Shown here: positions 61,675-64,000 of the stretch, piece by piece
Layout of the letters: the number at the start of each line of letters is the position of its first letter
How positions within the stretch are numbered: position 1 is the first letter of the stretch
Origin: Streptomyces fungicidicus
GTDB taxonomy: Bacteria > Actinomycetota > Actinomycetes > Streptomycetales > Streptomycetaceae
Direction of reading: 5' to 3'
NCBI RefSeq assembly: GCF_003665435.1
Contig: NZ_CP023407.1
Coordinates: 1,488,001-1,552,000, forward strand
Length of the DNA: 64,000 nucleotides
Notes under the pieces: model-generated
What the model was told of the DNA's origin: nothing
Databases searched by the model: none
The model's input: only the letters and a program-made list of their open reading frames with translations
Position numbers and translations under genes: made by a program

Positions 61675-61709
61675 CGGCTGCGGGTACCCGTCGAAGGCAC
61701 CCGCAGCCG
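61675..61709 (-). terminator. Terminator downstream of arc
   Basis: An 11-bp perfect stem (CGGCTGCGGGT at 61675-61685 with ACCCGCAGCCG at 61699-61709), 9 bp after the arc stop codon, followed on the minus strand by a CTGCTTTTC tract. It separates arc from dop transcription. Confidence 0.88.
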
Positions 61710-61718
61710 CCCTGGCTT

Positions 61719-63485
61719 TTACAGGTACTGACCGGTGTTCGCCACCGTGTCGATGGAGCGTCCGGTGTCCGCGCCCTGCTTTCCGGTGATGAGCGTACGG
61801 ATGTAAACGATCCGCTCGCCCTTCTTTCCGGAGATCCGGGCCCAGTCGTCCGGGTTGGTGGTGTTGGGCAGGTCCTCGTTCTCCTTGAACTCGTCCACGC
61901 AGGCCTGGAGCAGGTGGGAGACGCGGAGACCCTTCTGGTTCTTCTCCAGGAAGTCCTTGATCGCCATCTTCTTGGCGCGGCCCACGATGTTCTCGATCAT
62001 GGCGCCGGAATTGAAGTCCTTGAAGTAGAGGACTTCCTTGTCGCCATTGGCGTAGGTGACTTCCAGGAAGCGGTTCTCCTCGGATTCGGCGTACATCTGT
62101 TCCACGGCGGTCCGGATCATGCTCTGGACCGTCATGGACCGGTCGCTGCCGTGCTCGGTGAGGTCGTCGCCGTGCAGCGGGAGGCGCTCGGTGAGGTACT
62201 TGCCGAAGATGTCCTGGGCCGCCTCGGCGTCCGGACGCTCGATCTTGATCTTCACGTCGAGCCGGCCGGGCCGCAGGATCGCGGGGTCGATCATGTCCTC
62301 GCGGTTGGAGGCGCCGATCACCACCACGTTCTGCAGGCCCTCGACGCCGTCGATCTCGGCGAGCAGCTGCGGGACGATGGTGTTCTCCACGTCCGAGCTG
62401 ACACCGGAGCCACGGGTGCGGAACAGGGACTCCATTTCGTCGAAGAAGACGATGACGGGGGTGCCCTCGCTGGCCTTCTCCCGGGCCCGCTGGAAGACCA
62501 GGCGGATCTGCCGCTCGGTCTCGCCGACGTACTTGTTCAGCAGCTCCGGGCCCTTGATGTTGAGGAAGAAACTCTTGCCCGCGGCCTGGCCGGTGACCTC
62601 GGCGACCTTCTTGGCCAGCGAGTTGGCGACGGCCTTGGCGATGAGCGTCTTTCCGCATCCGGGCGGCCCGTACAGCAGCACACCCTTGGGCGGCCGCAGT
62701 TCGTGCTCCTTGAACAGGTCCGGGTAGAGATAGGGCAGCTCGACCGCGTCGCGGATGGCCTCGATCTGGCCGCCGAGACCGCCGATCTGCTCGTAGCCGA
62801 TGTCGGGGACTTCCTCGAGGACGAGTTCCTCGACCTCGCTCTTGGGGACGACCTCGTAGACGTATCCGGAGCGGGGCTCCATGAGCAGGGCGTCGCCGGG
62901 GCGGATGGTGACGTCCAGCAGCGGCTCGGCGAGCCGCACCACCCGCTCCTCGTCGGTGTGCCCGAGCACCAGGGCCCGCTCGCCGTCCTCGAGGATCTCC
63001 TTGAGGGTGACGATGTCGCCGACACGCTCGTACTCCATGGCCTCGACCACGTTGAGCGCTTCGTTGAGCATCACTTCCTGGCCGCGCCGGAGCTCGTCGA
63101 GCTCGACGCTGGGGCTGACGTTCACCCGGAGCTTGCGGCCGCCGGTGAAGATGTCGGCCGTGCCGTCCTCGTTCGCCGTGAGGAAGACGCCGAAGCCGGC
63201 CGGGGGCTGTGCGAGCCGGTCGACCTCCTCCTTGAGGGCCACGATCTGGTCGCGGGCCTCACGGAGCGTGCCCGCGAGTCGTTCGTTCTGGGCGGACACG
63301 CCGGCCAGGTTGGTCTGCAGCTCGACGATCCGCTCTTCGAGAATCCTCGTGTGTCGCGGAGAGTCGGCGAGCTTGCGTCGCAGGACGGCGATCTCCTGCT
63401 CAAGATAGGCGATCTGCCCGGCCGGGTCGTCGGACCCGCGTCCTGGGCGGATGCCGCGGTTGATGTCGTCGTCGTGGGCTGCCAC
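61719..63485 (-). CDS. arc: Proteasome-associated AAA ATPase Arc/Mpa
   Basis: A 588-residue AAA+ ATPase that recognises Pup through its coiled coil and unfolds substrates into the proteasome. Order: coiled coil (about 28-90), two OB folds (about 95-240), AAA domain with Walker A ([13 protein letters not shown]) and Walker B ([13 protein letters not shown]), and the C-terminal QYL, whose penultimate Tyr can open the proteasome gate. The GTG at 63485 has AGGAGG 8 nt upstream. ACCCTA at 63524-63529 (TAGGGT on the minus strand) could be its -10 box. Confidence 0.97.
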   Translation of the reverse strand: MAAHDDDINRGIRPGRGSDDPAGQIAYLEQEIAVLRRKLADSPRHTRILEERIVELQTNLAGVSAQNERLAGTLREARDQIVALKEEVDRLAQPPAGFGVFLTANEDGTADIFTGGRKLRVNVSPSVELDELRRGQEVMLNEALNVVEAMEYERVGDIVTLKEILEDGERALVLGHTDEERVVRLAEPLLDVTIRPGDALLMEPRSGYVYEVVPKSEVEELVLEEVPDIGYEQIGGLGGQIEAIRDAVELPYLYPDLFKEHELRPPKGVLLYGPPGCGKTLIAKAVANSLAKKVAEVTGQAAGKSFFLNIKGPELLNKYVGETERQIRLVFQRAREKASEGTPVIVFFDEMESLFRTRGSGVSSDVENTIVPQLLAEIDGVEGLQNVVVIGASNREDMIDPAILRPGRLDVKIKIERPDAEAAQDIFGKYLTERLPLHGDDLTEHGSDRSMTVQSMIRTAVEQMYAESEENRFLEVTYANGDKEVLYFKDFNSGAMIENIVGRAKKMAIKDFLEKNQKGLRVSHLLQACVDEFKENEDLPNTTNPDDWARISGKKGERIVYIRTLITGKQGADTGRSIDTVANTGQYL

Positions 63486-63730
63486 GGTCCTCACCTCCTC
63501 CAAGGGGAGCTGGACGCTTCCAGACCCTACCTGGGCGGGTGTCGATTGAAACCCCTAGATCACAAAGACGGTCGAGGTGTGTCCGATCTTCACCCTTGCG
63601 CTCTCCCTCACGCCAGGGGAATACCCACCGATGATGATTGGAACCCAGGCGAAGGTAGGGTCGAAGTGTTCAACACCCGTCGGAGCTGGCCGGATTCCCG
63701 CCCGGTCCGACGCAGGAGACGGCAGGAGAG

Positions 63731-64000
63731 ATGAGCGTGCAGCAGGAGGCCGGTGTCGACGGGGAGGCCCTGGAGGTCTGGATCGACCAGGACCTGTGTA
63801 CCGGCGACGGCATCTGTGCCCAGTACGCGCCGGAGGTCTTCGAGCTGGACATCGACGGCCTGGCCTACGTGAAGAGCCCGCAGGACGAGTTGCTGCAGGA
63901 CACGGGGGCGACGACGCCCGTGCCGCTGCCGCTGCTCACCGATGTGATCGACTCCGCGAAGGAGTGTCCCGGCGAGTGCATCCACGTACGCCGGGTTTCG
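63731..64000 (+). CDS. 3Fe-4S-type ferredoxin, truncated by the window edge
   Basis: At least 90 residues are visible; the stop codon is outside the window. The cysteine pattern is DLCTGDGICAQYAPEVFELD and ECPGECI, with Asp in place of the second Cys of the 4Fe-4S motif, typical of actinobacterial 3Fe-4S ferredoxins that feed cytochrome P450s. A roughly 20-residue insertion (PQDELLQDTGATTPVPLP) precedes the last cysteines. The ATG at 63731 has GGCAGGAGAG directly upstream and a TAGGGT hexamer (63656-63661) farther up. It is divergent from arc. Confidence 0.9.
   Translation, partial: MSVQQEAGVDGEALEVWIDQDLCTGDGICAQYAPEVFELDIDGLAYVKSPQDELLQDTGATTPVPLPLLTDVIDSAKECPGECIHVRRVS

Overview
The window is a contiguous piece of a Streptomyces chromosome. 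The evidence is very high G+C with G/C at nearly every third codon position, a complete pupylation and 20S proteasome locus, a conservon (rarA-E), a GlnA4-type glutamine synthetase-like gene, an iron box, and several genes whose start codon sits 6-8 nt after a -10 hexamer with no ribosome binding site. From memory, the gene order matches the S. coelicolor segment around SCO1590-SCO1649, and the pafA-pafB-pafC-tatA-tatC-helY order matches Mycobacterium. I saw no tRNA or rRNA gene, no insertion sequence, no integrase and no CRISPR array. This is core chromosome rather than an island.

Region 1 (1-14.7 kb) carries a Tat-exported GHL10 hydrolase (cut by the window edge), a 3-hydroxyacyl-CoA dehydrogenase, a Nudix hydrolase, an NsdA-like TPR regulator and a SpoIIE-type phosphatase. 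A translation block follows on the minus strand: infC-rpmI-rplT, a SPOUT rRNA methyltransferase, a PAS histidine kinase and pheS-pheT. infC appears to start at an ATC codon and has a terminator-like hairpin in its leader.

Region 2 (14.8-20.8 kb) has a class A beta-lactamase-like secreted protein, a mycosin-like subtilase coupled to a proline-rich membrane protein, a PLP deaminase/aldolase and a DUF2510 protein. Region 3 (20.8-27.4 kb) is a divergent catabolic cluster: SDR, aldehyde dehydrogenase and GlnA4-like enzyme on one strand; a FadR/GntR regulator, an APC permease and a C26 gamma-glutamyl hydrolase on the other. It reads as uptake, gamma-glutamylation, oxidation and deglutamylation of ethanolamine or a related amine.

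Region 4 (27.5-36.2 kb) has a LysR regulator facing a TDT-family carrier, an XRE-cupin regulator coupled to a metal-receptor-like protein, a glycine betaine-type ABC system whose permease is fused to two tandem substrate-binding domains, and a 5'-3' exonuclease. Region 5 (36.2-43.5 kb) has an iron-box-controlled siderophore reductase, a pseudouridine synthase, and the conservon rarA-rarE, whose P450 lacks the usual ExxR motif.

Region 6 (43.8-64 kb) is protein turnover, stress response and export: a HelY-like helicase, a lipid kinase, TatC/TatA, PafC/PafB, two FKBP isomerases, PafA, an MFS/LacI pair, PrcA/PrcB, a frameshifted endonuclease VII-like gene, Pup, Dop, the proteasomal ATPase Arc, and a partial ferredoxin.

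The most interesting non-coding signals are a perfect RecA-NDp (PafBC-type) promoter before the helicase, a near-perfect one before the exonuclease, the infC leader, and a GC-rich intergenic element present in two inverted copies 20 kb apart, one of which contains a 44-bp tandem array.
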